From Streptomyces guryensis (GTDB lineage: Bacteria > Actinomycetota > Actinomycetes > Streptomycetales > Streptomycetaceae): 64,000 nucleotides of DNA. The stretch is from the NCBI RefSeq assembly GCF_021261325.1, contig NZ_JAJSBI010000025.1, forward strand, positions 62,001-126,000, read 5' to 3'. Each line of letters starts with the position of its first letter. The stretch's first letter is position 1. The notes under the pieces were generated by a model that was given only the letters and a program-made list of their open reading frames with translations, was not told the DNA's origin and did not search any database. Positions 1-13,087 of this stretch are shown in pieces. Made by a program: the position numbers and the translations under genes.

Positions 1-1
1 C

Positions 2-325
2 GGGACGTTGTCGTACGGGGGGCGGGTCGAGCATCGGCCTGTGCTGAACGGGGAGGGGCGGGCCGTGGAGGTCGGGGACATCGAGCGGGCCGTGCGGTTG
101 TCGCGGCGGGTGGGGTGGCTGGCGTTGGGGGTGAGTGCGGCTGGGTCGGTGTTGCGAGGCCGGGTCGCGCGGCGCCCGGCGGTGGGGGCCGTGCCCACCC
201 TCCCCCACTCTCGGCTTCGCTCGAGCGGGGGGACCCCCATCGCCCTGCGGAACGACTGCCCACAGCGGTCGCGGAGCGGTGCCGCACAGCGGTCGGCCGG
301 CGAGCGGCCGGGGTGGGTGTCATGA
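2..325 (+). CDS. cobD: Adenosylcobinamide-phosphate synthase CobD/CbiB, C-terminal end (partial)
   Basis: Only the last ~107 codons are in the window; the start lies to the left. The in-frame peptide begins GTLSYGGRVEHRP and continues with a DIERAVRLSRRVGWLAL stretch, which matches the C-terminus of CobD/CbiB, the membrane enzyme that joins aminopropanol (phosphate) to cobyric acid. After about residue 45 of this fragment the resemblance stops, and the frame runs through a GC-rich palindromic repeat (about 194-240) into an unusual Arg/Ser/Gly-rich tail. Its TGA overlaps the ATG of cobQ (ATGA), so the two are probably translationally coupled. The tail looks like coding sequence created by insertion of the repeat; the family assignment rests on a short segment and on the neighbouring cob genes. 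Confidence 0.75.
   Translation, partial: GTLSYGGRVEHRPVLNGEGRAVEVGDIERAVRLSRRVGWLALGVSAAGSVLRGRVARRPAVGAVPTLPHSRLRSSGGTPIALRNDCPQRSRSGAAQRSAGERPGWVS
194..240. repeat. GC-rich palindromic repeat inside the 3' end of cobD
   Basis: A run of five C (202-206), a loop containing CTCGGCTTCGCTCGAG, a G run (227-232) and a second C run (234-238) can form competing hairpins. Sequences of this type (CCCCCACTC...GAGCGGGGGGACCCCC) are recalled as dispersed in Streptomyces genomes. Here it lies within the open frame of cobD about 80 bp before cobQ, and would be translated. Confidence 0.6.
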
Positions 326-1829
326 GCGGCGGGGGGCTTCTCGTCGCCGGTACCACCTCCGACGCCGGTAAGAGTGTTGTCACCGCCGGGATCTGTCGTT
401 GGCTGGTGCGGCAGGGGGTCAAGGTCGCGCCGTTCAAGGCGCAGAACATGTCCCTCAACTCGTTCGTGACGCGTGAGGGCGCCGAGATCGGGCGGGCGCA
501 GGCCATGCAGGCGCAGGCCTGCCGGGTCGAGCCGACCGCGCTGATGAACCCCGTGCTGCTCAAGCCCGGTGGCGAGCAGAGCAGTCAGGTCGTGCTGATG
601 GGCAAGCCCGTCGGCGAGCTGAGTGCGCGGGGCTATCACGGTGGACGCCAGCAGCAACTTCTGGGGACGGTGCTCGACTGTCTCGCCGAGTTGCGGGGCA
701 CGTATGACGCCGTGATCTGTGAGGGTGCGGGTTCTCCCGCCGAGATCAACCTGCGCCGGACCGACATCGTGAACATGGGGATCGCCCGCAACGCACGGCT
801 TCCCGTGGTCGTGGTCGGTGACATCGACCGTGGCGGGGTCTTCGCCTCCTTCTTCGGGACCGTCGCCCTGCTCTCGTCCGAGGACCAGGAGCTCGTCGCC
901 GGATTCCTCGTCAACAAGTTCCGCGGGGACGTCAGCCTCCTGGAGCCCGGGCTGGACATGCTGCACGGGCTCACCGGGCGGCGGACGTACGGCGTGCTCC
1001 CCTTCCAACACGGCCTCGGCATCGACGAGGAGGACGGGCTGCGGGTCTCGCTGCGGGGGACGGTCCGGGAGTCGAACGTCGCGCCGCCCGTAGGCGAGGA
1101 CGTGCTGCGGGTCGCCGTCTGCGCGATCCCGCTCATGTCCAACTTCACCGACGTGGACGCGCTGGCCGCCGAACCGGGTGTGGTGGTGCGGTTCGTGGAC
1201 CGGCCGGAGGAGCTCGCCGACGCCGACCTCGTCGTCGTTCCGGGGACCCGGGGGACGGTGAAGGCCCTGGAATGGCTGCGGGAGAGAGGACTTGCGGACG
1301 CCCTTGTCCGCAGGGCCGCCGAGCAACGGCCCGTCCTCGGCATCTGCGGCGGCTTCCAGGTCCTCGGCGAGCACATCGAGGACGAGGTCGAGAGCCGGCG
1401 CGGGCATGTGGACGCGCTCGGAGTGCTGCCCGTGCGGGTGCGGTTCGCCCGTGAGAAGACCCTCACCCGACCGGTGGGGGAAGCCCTCGGCGAGCACGTC
1501 GAGGGGTACGAGATCCATCACGGGGTCGCCTCGATAACCGCCGGGGATGCCTTCCTGGACGGTTGCCGGGTCGGGCAGACCTGGGGCACGCACTGGCACG
1601 GTTCGCTGGAGTCGGACGGCTTCCGGCGGGCCTTTCTGCGCGAGGTGGCGGCCGCCGCGGGCCGTCGTTTCGTGCCGGCGCCCGACACCTCCTTCGCCGC
1701 GCTGCGCGAGGAGCAGCTCGACCGGCTCGGCGACCTGATCGAACAACACGCGGACACGGACGCGCTGTGGCGGCTCATCGAGTCGGGCGCGCCGCAAGGA
1801 CTGCCTTTCATTCCACCGGGAGCGCCCGC

Positions 1830-1833
<4 letters not shown>
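322..1833 (+). CDS. cobQ: Cobyric acid synthase (glutamine-hydrolysing)
   Basis: 503 residues, the usual length for CobQ/CbiP. It amidates the b, d, e and g carboxylates of adenosylcobyrinic acid a,c-diamide with glutamine and ATP to give adenosylcobyric acid. The N-terminal domain is dethiobiotin-synthetase-like with a P-loop AGTTSDAGKS (residues 9-18). The C-terminal half is a class I glutamine amidotransferase (GATase_3) with the nucleophile elbow GICGGF (Cys342) and a GTHWHG motif (His424/His426) carrying the catalytic histidine. ATG at 322 overlaps the cobD stop; an in-frame upstream extension to 115 is just the shadow of cobD. The stop overlaps cobN (ATGA), so it is part of the first cob operon. 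Confidence 0.97.
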
Positions 1834-5479
<3,646 letters not shown>

Positions 5480-5483
<4 letters not shown>

Positions 5484-7474
5484 CCACCCCCTTCCCCTTT
5501 ACGGCCGTCGTCGGCCAGGACGACCTGCGGCTCGCGCTGCTGCTGAACGCCGTGTCCCCGGCGGTCGGCGGTGTGCTGGTGCGCGGCGAGAAGGGCACCG
5601 CCAAGTCGACGGCCGTGCGGGCGCTCTCGGCGCTGCTGCCGGAGGTGGCCGTCGTCCCCGGGTGCCGTTTCTCCTGCGACCCCGCGGCGCCGGACCCGTC
5701 CTGCCCGGACGGACCGCACGAGGCCGGGCCCGGTGCACAACGGCCCGCGCGGATGGTCGAGCTGCCGGTGGGTGCGTCCGAGGACCGCCTCGTCGGCGCG
5801 CTCGACATCGAGCGGGCGCTCGCCGAGGGCGTCAAGGCCTTCGAGCCCGGCCTGCTCGCCGACGCACACCGCGGGATCCTCTACGTCGACGAGGTCAACC
5901 TTCTTCATGACCATCTCGTCGACCTGCTGCTGGACGCGGCCGCGATGGGGGCGTCGTACGTCGAGCGCGAGGGCGTCTCCGTACGCCATGCCGCGCGTTT
6001 CCTGCTCGTCGGCACGATGAACCCCGAAGAGGGTGAGCTGCGGCCGCAGTTGCTCGACCGGTTCGGGCTGACCGTCGAGGTCGCGGCCTCGCGGGAGCCG
6101 GACCAGCGGGTGGAGGTCGTACGGCGGCGGCTCGCCTACGACGACGACCCGGCCGGTTTCGCCGCCCGTTGGGCGGCCGAAGAAGCGGCGGTACGTCAAC
6201 GGATCGTCGCGGCACGGGAGTTGTTGCCGTCGGTGCGGCTCGGCGACGGGCCGCTGCGGCAGATCGCGGCGACCTGCGCCGCCTTCGAGGTGGACGGCAT
6301 GCGGGCCGACATCGTGATGGCGCGTACGGCCACCGCGCTCGCGGCCTGGGCCGGGCGGACGGACGTGCTCGCCGAGGACGTGCGGCAGGCGGCGCTGCTC
6401 GCGCTGCCGCACCGCAGGCGCCGTAACCCCTTCGACGCACCGGGGCTCGACGAGGACAAGCTCGACGAGACGCTGGAGGAGTTCTCCGGCGACGACGATC
6501 CCGACCCGGATCCCGACGGCGGTGGACCGGGCGGTGGCGGGCAGCCGCCCTCCGAGCCGGACGGTCCGCAGGGCGGTGACACCGAGGCGCGGCCCGAGGC
6601 CGGGGAGGGCGGGCAGCCGCAGGCCTCGGGTGCCGCCGAGCAGTCCGCCGTACGAGCCTCGGAGCCTTTCCGTACGAAGGTGCTGAGCGTGCCCGGGATC
6701 GGTGAGGGCGCCGCGGGGCGCCGTTCGCGGGCGCGGACCGAGCATGGGCGGACCACGGGGGCCAGGCGGCCCCGGGGCGCGCTCACCAAGCTGCACCTGG
6801 CGGCGACCGTGCAGGCCGCTGCGCCGCATCAGAGGGCGCGGGGGCGGTCGGGGCCCGGGCTGGTCGTGCGGCGGGACGATCTGCGGCAGGCGGCCCGGGA
6901 GGGGCGCGAGGGGAACCTCGTGCTGTTCGTGGTGGACGCCTCGGGGTCGATGGCGGCCCGGCAGCGGATGAGCGCCGTCAAGGGGGCCGTGCTGTCGCTG
7001 CTGCTGGACGCGTACCAGCGGCGGGACAAGGTGGGGCTGGTGACGTTCCGGGGGTCTGCCGCGGATGTCGCGCTGCCGCCGACCTCGTCCGTGGACGCCG
7101 CGGCCGTACGGCTGGAGTCGCTGCCGACGGGTGGGCGGACGCCGCTCGCGGCGGGGCTGCTGAAGGCGCACGACGTGCTGCGGGTCGAGCGGCTGCGGGA
7201 TCCCGCGCGGCGGGCGCTGCTCGTGGTGGTGACAGACGGACGGGCCACCGGTGGTCCGGAGCCCGTGGCGCTCGCCGGGCGGGCCGCCCGGCTGTTCGCG
7301 GCCGAGGGGGTCGCCTCCGTGGTCGTCGACTGCGAGTCGGGGCCGGTGCGGCTGGGGCTCGCCGGACAGCTCGCGGGTGAGCTCGCAGGGACGGCGGTGA
7401 CGCTCGACGAGTTGCGGGCGGACTCGATCGCCGGGCTGGTCAGGGAAGTTCAGGGCAACAGGAGGGCCGCGTAA
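5480..7474 (+). CDS. Fused ChlI/ChlD-type chelatase AAA+ and VWA subunit
   Basis: 664 residues. The N-terminal half is a magnesium-chelatase ChlI-type AAA+ ATPase: Walker A RGEKGTAKST (around residues 35-44) and Walker B ILYVDEVNLL. An acidic, proline- and glycine-rich linker (roughly 335-410) leads to a ChlD-like von Willebrand factor A domain whose MIDAS motif DASGSM starts at residue 486. It therefore combines in one chain the roles of the small and medium subunits (CobS/CobT in proteobacteria, ChlI/ChlD in Mg chelatase) and should power CobN. Start is GTG 5480, overlapping the cobN stop; stop and cobO start overlap as TAATG. Function in cobalt insertion is inferred from position next to cobN. 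Confidence 0.93.
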
Positions 7475-8073
7475 TGCCGCAGGGGCAGCCGAGTGTCGTA
7501 CCGGACGACGGTCTGACCACCCGTCAGCGCCGTAACCGTCCACTGGTCGTCGTGCACACCGGTATCGGGAAGGGCAAGTCCACCGCCGCCTTCGGGCTGG
7601 CGCTGCGGGCCTGGAACCAGGGGTGGCCCATCGGGGTGTTCCAGTTCGTCAAGTCGGCGAAGTGGAAGGTCGGCGAGGAGAACGCGCTGCGGGTGCTCGG
7701 CGCCTGTGGCGAGGGCGGGACCGTCGACTGGCACAAGATGGGCGAGGGCTGGTCCTGGGTGCAGCGGGATCAGCAGATGGACAACGAGGAGAAGGCCCGG
7801 GAGGGCTGGGAGCAGGTCAAGCGGGACCTCGCGGCCGAGACGTACCAGCTGTACGTGCTCGACGAGTTCGCGTACCCGATGCACTGGGGGTGGGTGGACA
7901 CCGACGAGGTCGTCGACGTGCTGCGGAACCGGCCCGGGACCCAGCATGTCGTGATCACCGGGCGGAACGCGCCCGAGAAGCTCGTCGACTTCGCCGATCT
8001 CGTGACCGACATGTCCAAGGTCAAGCATCCGATGGACGCGGGGCAGAAGGGGCAGAGGGGCATCGAGTGGTGA
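7474..8073 (+). CDS. cobO: Cob(I)yrinic acid a,c-diamide adenosyltransferase (BtuR/CobO type)
   Basis: 199 residues, standard for the BtuR/CobO/CobP family. It transfers the 5'-deoxyadenosyl group of ATP to Co(I) of corrinoids. The P-loop is GIGKGKST (residues 30-37), followed by the family-typical FQFVKSAKWKVGEE segment and VLDEF. The ATG at 7474 overlaps the chelatase stop (TAATG). Placed between the chelatase and cobB, it fits adenosylation after cobalt insertion and reduction. Confidence 0.96.
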   Translation: MPQGQPSVVPDDGLTTRQRRNRPLVVVHTGIGKGKSTAAFGLALRAWNQGWPIGVFQFVKSAKWKVGEENALRVLGACGEGGTVDWHKMGEGWSWVQRDQQMDNEEKAREGWEQVKRDLAAETYQLYVLDEFAYPMHWGWVDTDEVVDVLRNRPGTQHVVITGRNAPEKLVDFADLVTDMSKVKHPMDAGQKGQRGIEW

Positions 8074-8080
8074 TGTCGTC

Positions 8081-9457
8081 GTGAGTTCCTCCCTGTCCTC
8101 CGTCCCCCGGTTGGTCATCGCCGCGCCGGCCTCCGGCAGCGGCAAGACCACCGTCGCCACGGGGCTGATGGCCGCGTTCGCCGCGCGGGGGCTTGCCGTG
8201 TCCCCGCACAAGGTCGGGCCGGACTACATCGATCCCGGGTATCACGCGCTCGCCACCGGGCGGGTGGGGCGAAACCTCGACGCGTACCTGTGCGGGCCGG
8301 AGCTGGTCGGGCCGTTGTTCCTGCACGGGGCTCGCGGGTGCGACCTCGCCGTCGTCGAGGGTGTGATGGGGATGTTCGACGGGGCCGCGGGGGAGGGTGA
8401 ACTGGCGTCCACCGCTCATGTGGCGAAGCTGCTGCGGGCGCCGGTGGTGCTGGTGGTCGACGCGTCGTCGCAGTCCCGGTCCGTGGCGGCGCTGGTGCAT
8501 GGGTTCGCGTCCTGGGATCCGGAGGTGCGGGTCGGGGGGGTGATCCTGAACAAGGTCGCTTCGGATCGGCATGAGGAGCTGTTGCGGGAGGCGTTGGAGT
8601 CGGCCGGGGTGCCTGTGCTGGGGGTGCTGCGGCGGGTTGCGCAGGTGGACACGCCTTCCCGGCACCTGGGGTTGGTGCCTGTCGCCGAGCGGCGGGGGGA
8701 CGCCGTCGATGCCGTTGCGGCGATGGCCGCGCAGGTAGCGGCGGGGTGTGATCTCGAAGGGTTGCTGGGGCTGGCGCGGAGTGCGGGGGCGTTGTCGTGT
8801 GCGGCCTGGGATGCGGCTGAGGTCCTGGATTCCTCGCCCCAGGCGGACGGCTCGAAGGTGAGAGTTGCCGTTGCCGGTGGGGCCGCCTTCACCTTCTCCT
8901 ACGCCGAGCACAGTGAACTGCTCGCTGCCGCAGGGGCCGAAGCAGTCCCGTTCGATCCGCTCCGTGATGAGCAACTGCCCCACGGGACAAGGGGGTTGGT
9001 CATCGGGGGCGGGTTTCCCGAAGTGTACGCGAGTGAACTGTCTGCCAACGAACCGTTGCGCAAGGCCGTCGGTGCGCTCGCGGAGAGCGGTGCTCCCGTG
9101 GCCGCCGAGTGTGCCGGGCTGCTGTATCTGTGCCGGGAGCTCGACGGGCAGCCGATGTGCGGGGTGCTCGACGCGCGGGCGCGGATGAGCGGGCGGCTCA
9201 CCCTCGGGTACCGGGACGCCGTGGCCGTCAGCGACAGTGTGCTGGCGCCCGCCGGTACCCGGATGCAGGGGCACGAGTTCCATCGGACGGTCGTCGAACC
9301 GGGGGCGGGGGCGGCTCCCGCGTGGGGCGTGCGCGCCCCTGTGCCGCGGGTCGAAGGTTTCGTACAACAAGGTGTGCACGCCAGTTATCTGCACACGCAC
9401 TGGGCGTCCGAGCCCGGTGTCGCCCGTCGGTTCGTGGAGAGGTGCCGGACGTCATGA
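8081..9457 (+). CDS. cobB: Hydrogenobyrinic/cobyrinic acid a,c-diamide synthase
   Basis: 458 residues. The family (CobB/CbiA) amidates the a and c carboxylates using glutamine and ATP. Walker A APASGSGKTT is at residues 15-24, followed by the family-specific KVGPDYIDPGYH substrate-binding stretch. The C-terminal GATase_3 domain has its nucleophile in AAECAGLLYL (Cys344) and a late THWAS histidine. It starts with GTG 8081, seven bases after the cobO stop, and its stop overlaps cobI by ATGA. With CobN in the same operon the natural substrate may be hydrogenobyrinic acid, but family members also accept cobyrinic acid; sequence alone does not decide. Confidence 0.95.
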   Translation: MSSSLSSVPRLVIAAPASGSGKTTVATGLMAAFAARGLAVSPHKVGPDYIDPGYHALATGRVGRNLDAYLCGPELVGPLFLHGARGCDLAVVEGVMGMFDGAAGEGELASTAHVAKLLRAPVVLVVDASSQSRSVAALVHGFASWDPEVRVGGVILNKVASDRHEELLREALESAGVPVLGVLRRVAQVDTPSRHLGLVPVAERRGDAVDAVAAMAAQVAAGCDLEGLLGLARSAGALSCAAWDAAEVLDSSPQADGSKVRVAVAGGAAFTFSYAEHSELLAAAGAEAVPFDPLRDEQLPHGTRGLVIGGGFPEVYASELSANEPLRKAVGALAESGAPVAAECAGLLYLCRELDGQPMCGVLDARARMSGRLTLGYRDAVAVSDSVLAPAGTRMQGHEFHRTVVEPGAGAAPAWGVRAPVPRVEGFVQQGVHASYLHTHWASEPGVARRFVERCRTS

Positions 9458-10197
9458 GCAGCAGCGACAGCAGTAGGTTGATCGGGGTCGGGGTGGGGCC
9501 GGGTGATCCCGAGCTGGTGACCGTCAAGGGGGTCAATGCCCTGCGGGCCGCCGATGTTGTCGTCGTGCCCGTCATGGACACCTTGGAGCGGGGGCGGGCA
9601 GAGGCCACCGTGCTGCACTACGTGCCCGCGGAGAAGGTCGTTCGCGTGGTCTTCGCGCTCAACGAGCGCAGTGATCGCGGGCGGCGGGAGGCTGCCTGGG
9701 ACGCGGCCGGGGAGCGGGTCGCGCAGTTGCTGCGGGACCGGGGTGTCGTCGCGTTCGCCACCATCGGTGATCCCAACGTGTACTCGACGTTCACCTACCT
9801 CGCGCAGACCATCGCCGAACTGGTGCCGGGGACCGAGGTCGAGACCGTGCCCGGGATCACCGCCATGCAGGATCTCGCGGCGCGCTCGGGTGCCGTGCTC
9901 ACCGAGGGCACCGAGCCGCTCACCCTCGTGCCCGTCACCGCCGGTTCCGCCGTGCTGAAGGATGCTCTCGGCGGGCCCGGCACCGTCGTGGCCTACAAGT
10001 TCGGGCGGCAGGCCGGCGAGGTCGCCGAGGCGTTGCGCGAGACCGGGCGGATCGACGATGCCGTGTGGGGCTCCGCGCTCGGGCTGGAGTCGGAGTCCAT
10101 CCGGCCGGCGTCCGAGCTCGACGGCGAGCCACTCCCCTACCTGTCCACGCTCATCGCGCCCGCGCCGCGCGACGGCGGGCGGGGCGGCAAGCTGTGA
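9454..10197 (+). CDS. cobI: Precorrin-2 C20-methyltransferase
   Basis: 247 residues, tetrapyrrole methylase fold using S-adenosylmethionine. The glycine-rich first loop GVGVGPGDPELVT is near residues 11-23; the ATIGDPNVYSTF motif of CobI/CbiL follows near residue 105. It methylates C20 of precorrin-2 (or its cobalt complex) early in corrin ring synthesis. ATG 9454 overlaps the cobB stop. It is the last gene of the first cob operon; a ZIP transporter gene converges on it 11 bp downstream. Confidence 0.95.
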   Translation: MSSSDSSRLIGVGVGPGDPELVTVKGVNALRAADVVVVPVMDTLERGRAEATVLHYVPAEKVVRVVFALNERSDRGRREAAWDAAGERVAQLLRDRGVVAFATIGDPNVYSTFTYLAQTIAELVPGTEVETVPGITAMQDLAARSGAVLTEGTEPLTLVPVTAGSAVLKDALGGPGTVVAYKFGRQAGEVAEALRETGRIDDAVWGSALGLESESIRPASELDGEPLPYLSTLIAPAPRDGGRGGKL

Positions 10198-10208
10198 CCG
10201 GCGCCGGC

Positions 10209-10937
10209 TCACGCGGCCAGGCCCACCACCAGCCAGATGAACGCCGCCCCCGCCACCGTGCACAGCAGCGTCGAGCGGGCGGGGTGTTCGTGGTGCGCCT
10301 CGGGAAGGATCTCGGCGGCGGCGAGGTACAGGAGTACGCCGCCGAAGAGGCCGAGGTAGCCGCCGAGCAGGCCCTCCGGGATGGTGACGAAGGCCGTCGA
10401 GGCCGCGCCGGCCACCGGGGCCACCGCGTCCGCGAACAGCATGATCAGGGCCTTGCGGCGGGCGTTTCCGTACAGGCTGGTGATCGTGTACGTGTTGAAG
10501 CCGTCCGCGAAGTCGTGGGCGACGACGGCCAGCGCGACCGCCGCGCCCATTCCGCCGCCCACCTGGAAGGCCGCGCCGATCGCCACGCCGTCCATCGCGC
10601 TGTGACCGACCATCGCGGCGGCCGCCGTCAGACCCACCTCGGGCACACGGCCGTTGCTCTCCTCCCCTCCGTGGGAGGCCTGGCGGGCGGCCAGCAGGCG
10701 TTCCACCAGATGGGCCAGCAGGAATCCGGCCACGAACAGGAGCAGGGCCGCCGGTACGCCGAAGACCTCTTCGCCCGCCGCCTTGAGCGCCTCCGGCAGC
10801 AGGTCCAGGCCGACGACACCGAGCATCAGTCCGCCGGCCAGGCCCAGAACCAGGTGGCGGCGGTCGGTCACACGCTGTGCCGTCCAGCCGCCGGCCAGCG
10901 TCATCAGGAACGCGCCGAGCGCGACGAAGACCGCCAT
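10209..10937 (-). CDS. ZIP-family divalent metal transporter
   Basis: 242 residues, about seven to eight hydrophobic segments, with the two metal-binding motifs of ZIP transporters: HSAMDG (112-117) in one helix and HDFADG (141-146) in the next. A short His-containing loop (ASHGGEES, about 87-94) separates the third and fourth segments. ZIP proteins move Zn, Mn, Fe or other divalent ions into the cytoplasm. It lies on the opposite strand between the two cob operons and no CbiMNQO or CbtAB cobalt transporter is visible, so cobalt import is an attractive inference but is not shown. The ATG at 10937 is divergent from cobM with about 96 bp between starts. Confidence 0.85.
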   Translation of the reverse strand: MAVFVALGAFLMTLAGGWTAQRVTDRRHLVLGLAGGLMLGVVGLDLLPEALKAAGEEVFGVPAALLLFVAGFLLAHLVERLLAARQASHGGEESNGRVPEVGLTAAAAMVGHSAMDGVAIGAAFQVGGGMGAAVALAVVAHDFADGFNTYTITSLYGNARRKALIMLFADAVAPVAGAASTAFVTIPEGLLGGYLGLFGGVLLYLAAAEILPEAHHEHPARSTLLCTVAGAAFIWLVVGLAA

Positions 10938-11033
10938 ACGCCCTTGCTATCCGATCAGCCCCCGTTCACGCACGTCCGACGGCAACAACCACACCACTCG
11001 TAAGACCAGTCTTTGCTAGAGAGGACCGAACCC

Positions 11034-11852
11034 ATGGCCGATGCCCCCACCGGCAAGGTGACCTTCGTCGGTGCCGGCCCCGGCGCCGCCGACCTGTTGA
11101 CGTTCCGTGCCGCGCGCGCCATCGCCGAGGCCGACGTCGTGATCTGGGCCGCGAGCCTGGTGCAGGCGGAGGTCCTCGAGCACGCGCGCGAGGAAGCGGA
11201 GGTCCTCGACTCGGCGACGATGTCGCTGGAGGACGTCGTCGCCGTCTACGAGCGGGCGCGGGCGGACGGGCTGCGCGTCGCTCGTATCCACTCCGGTGAT
11301 CCCGCCCTGTGGGGCGGTACGCAGGAGCAGCTGGACCGGTGTGCGCGGATCGGCATCGAGACCGAGGTCGTGCCCGGTGTCTCCGCCTTTTCCGCCGTCG
11401 CGGCGCTCGCGCAGCGCGAGTTGACCATTCCGGAGGTCGCTCAGTCCGTCGTCCTGACCCGGCTCGGCGGCGGCAAGACGCCGATGCCGCCCGGCGAGGA
11501 GGTGCGGGAGTTCGCCAGGCACGGCACCACCATGGCGATCTTCCTGTCCGCCGCCCGCAGCGGGCAGCTGGTGCGGGAGCTGCTGGAGGGCGGCTATCCG
11601 ACGTCCACGCCGGTCGTCGTCGCCTACCAGGCGACCTGGCCGGAGGAGCTGGTGGTGCGCTGCACGATCGGGACGCTGGAGGAGACGGTCAAGGAGCACA
11701 AGTTCTGGAAGCACACCCTCTTCCTGGTCGGTCCGGCACTGGACGCCGAGGGCACGCGCTCGCACCTGTACCACCCCGGCCACTTCCACGGCTACCGCAA
11801 GGCCGACCCGGAGGCCCGCCGGGCCCTGCGCACGCGGGGTGCCAGTACGTGA
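11034..11852 (+). CDS. cobM: Precorrin-4 C11-methyltransferase
   Basis: 272 residues, tetrapyrrole methylase fold. The FVGAGPGAADLLT loop is at residues 11-23, and SGDPALWGG is the second SAM-binding motif. CobM/CbiF adds the methyl group at C11 of (cobalt-)precorrin-4. The start is ATG 11034, with GAGAGGA about ten bases upstream; a TTG seven codons earlier is less likely because it precedes that ribosome-binding site. It opens the second cob operon; its stop overlaps cobL. The 96-bp region upstream has no recognisable cobalamin riboswitch. Confidence 0.95.
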   Translation: MADAPTGKVTFVGAGPGAADLLTFRAARAIAEADVVIWAASLVQAEVLEHAREEAEVLDSATMSLEDVVAVYERARADGLRVARIHSGDPALWGGTQEQLDRCARIGIETEVVPGVSAFSAVAALAQRELTIPEVAQSVVLTRLGGGKTPMPPGEEVREFARHGTTMAIFLSAARSGQLVRELLEGGYPTSTPVVVAYQATWPEELVVRCTIGTLEETVKEHKFWKHTLFLVGPALDAEGTRSHLYHPGHFHGYRKADPEARRALRTRGAST

Positions 11853-13087
11853 TCACGGTCGTCGGTACGGGGACGGGCGCGCCGGTCCCCCTCGAAGCGG
11901 TGGCGGGGGCCGAGCTCGTCGTGGGCGGGCGCCGGCACCTGGACGCCGTACGGCTGCCGGAGACCGCCGAGCGGATCGTCCTCGGGCCGCTGGCGCCCGC
12001 CCTGGACGTCATGGAGGAGTACGTCGGCAAGGACCGGCGCGTGGTCGTGCTGGCCTCGGGCGACCCCGGGTTCTTCGGGATCGTGCGGGCCCTGGCCGAG
12101 CGGTTCGGTGCGGGGCGTCTGGACGTACGGCCCGGTGTCTCGTCCGTCGCCACCGCCTTCGCGCGGCTGGGCCTGACCTGGGACGACGCGGTCGTCGTCA
12201 GTGCGCACGGGCGGGATCCGCGGACGGCCGTCAACGTGTGCCGGGCGCACCCGAAGGTGGCTGTGCTGACCGGGCCCGGTGCCGGTCCGGCGGAACTGGG
12301 CGCCGCGCTCGCCCGCACCGTGCCCGGCCGGGTCCTCGTCGTCGCCTCCGCGCTCGGCTCCGGCGAGGAGCACCTGGAGCGGGTCTCCCCCGCCGAGGCC
12401 GCGGACCGCGACTGGGGTACGGCGGTGAGTGTCGTCCTGTGCCTGGACGAGACACGGGCGCTCGGTCCCGCACGCACGCTGGCGGGAGCGGCCGTACGCC
12501 CCTCCCGATGGGCGCTGGACGAGGGCGGGTTCACGCACCGCGACTCGATGATCACCAAGTTCGAGGTACGGGCCCTGGCCCTGGCCCGGCTCGGGCCGCG
12601 CCCCGGCGACCTGGTCTGGGACGTCGGCTCCGGCTCGGGGTCCGTCGCCGTGGAGTGCGCGCTGCTGGGCGCCGCGGTCAGCGCGGTCGAGAAGGCGCCG
12701 GACGGGGTGGAGCGGATCCGCGCCAACGCCGGTGCGCACGGCGTGGACCTGCATGTGGTGCACGGTACGGCGCCGGACGCCTTGGACGGACTCGACGATC
12801 CCGACGCCGTGTTCGTCGGCGGCGGGGGGCGCGAGCTGCCCGGGATCGTCGGCGCGTGCGCGCGGCGGGCCCGGCGGACGGTCGTGGTCGCCGTGGCCGC
12901 GCTGGACCGGGTGCCCGCGGTGCGCACCGCGCTCACCGGCGCCGGGTTCGACTGCGACGGGGTGCTGTTGCAGTCCTCGCGGCTGGCACCCCTGCCGGGG
13001 GACGTGACCCGGCTGGCGGCGACCAATCCGGTTTTCCTGCTGTGGGGGACCAGAACCCCCGTTTCTCGTGAAGGAGTTGCCCTGTGA
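11849..13087 (+). CDS. cobL: Precorrin-6Y C5,15-methyltransferase (decarboxylating), CbiE-CbiT fusion
   Basis: 412 residues in two enzymatic parts. Residues 1 to about 200 form a CbiE-like tetrapyrrole methylase (VVGTGTGAPVP near the start, SGDPGFFGI motif) for C5 methylation. Residues about 215 to 405 form a CbiT-like Rossmann methyltransferase with motif I DVGSGSGSV from Asp258, for C15 methylation and removal of the C12 acetate carboxyl. This fused arrangement is that of the classical CobL. GTG 11849 overlaps the cobM stop, and its stop overlaps the next gene (GTGA). Confidence 0.95.
   Translation: MITVVGTGTGAPVPLEAVAGAELVVGGRRHLDAVRLPETAERIVLGPLAPALDVMEEYVGKDRRVVVLASGDPGFFGIVRALAERFGAGRLDVRPGVSSVATAFARLGLTWDDAVVVSAHGRDPRTAVNVCRAHPKVAVLTGPGAGPAELGAALARTVPGRVLVVASALGSGEEHLERVSPAEAADRDWGTAVSVVLCLDETRALGPARTLAGAAVRPSRWALDEGGFTHRDSMITKFEVRALALARLGPRPGDLVWDVGSGSGSVAVECALLGAAVSAVEKAPDGVERIRANAGAHGVDLHVVHGTAPDALDGLDDPDAVFVGGGGRELPGIVGACARRARRTVVVAVAALDRVPAVRTALTGAGFDCDGVLLQSSRLAPLPGDVTRLAATNPVFLLWGTRTPVSREGVAL

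Noticed and set aside
10938..11033. Possible cobalamin riboswitch before cobM
   Set aside because: The 96-bp region is too short and lacks a B12-box-like GCCACTG element; the first operon's leader is outside the window.
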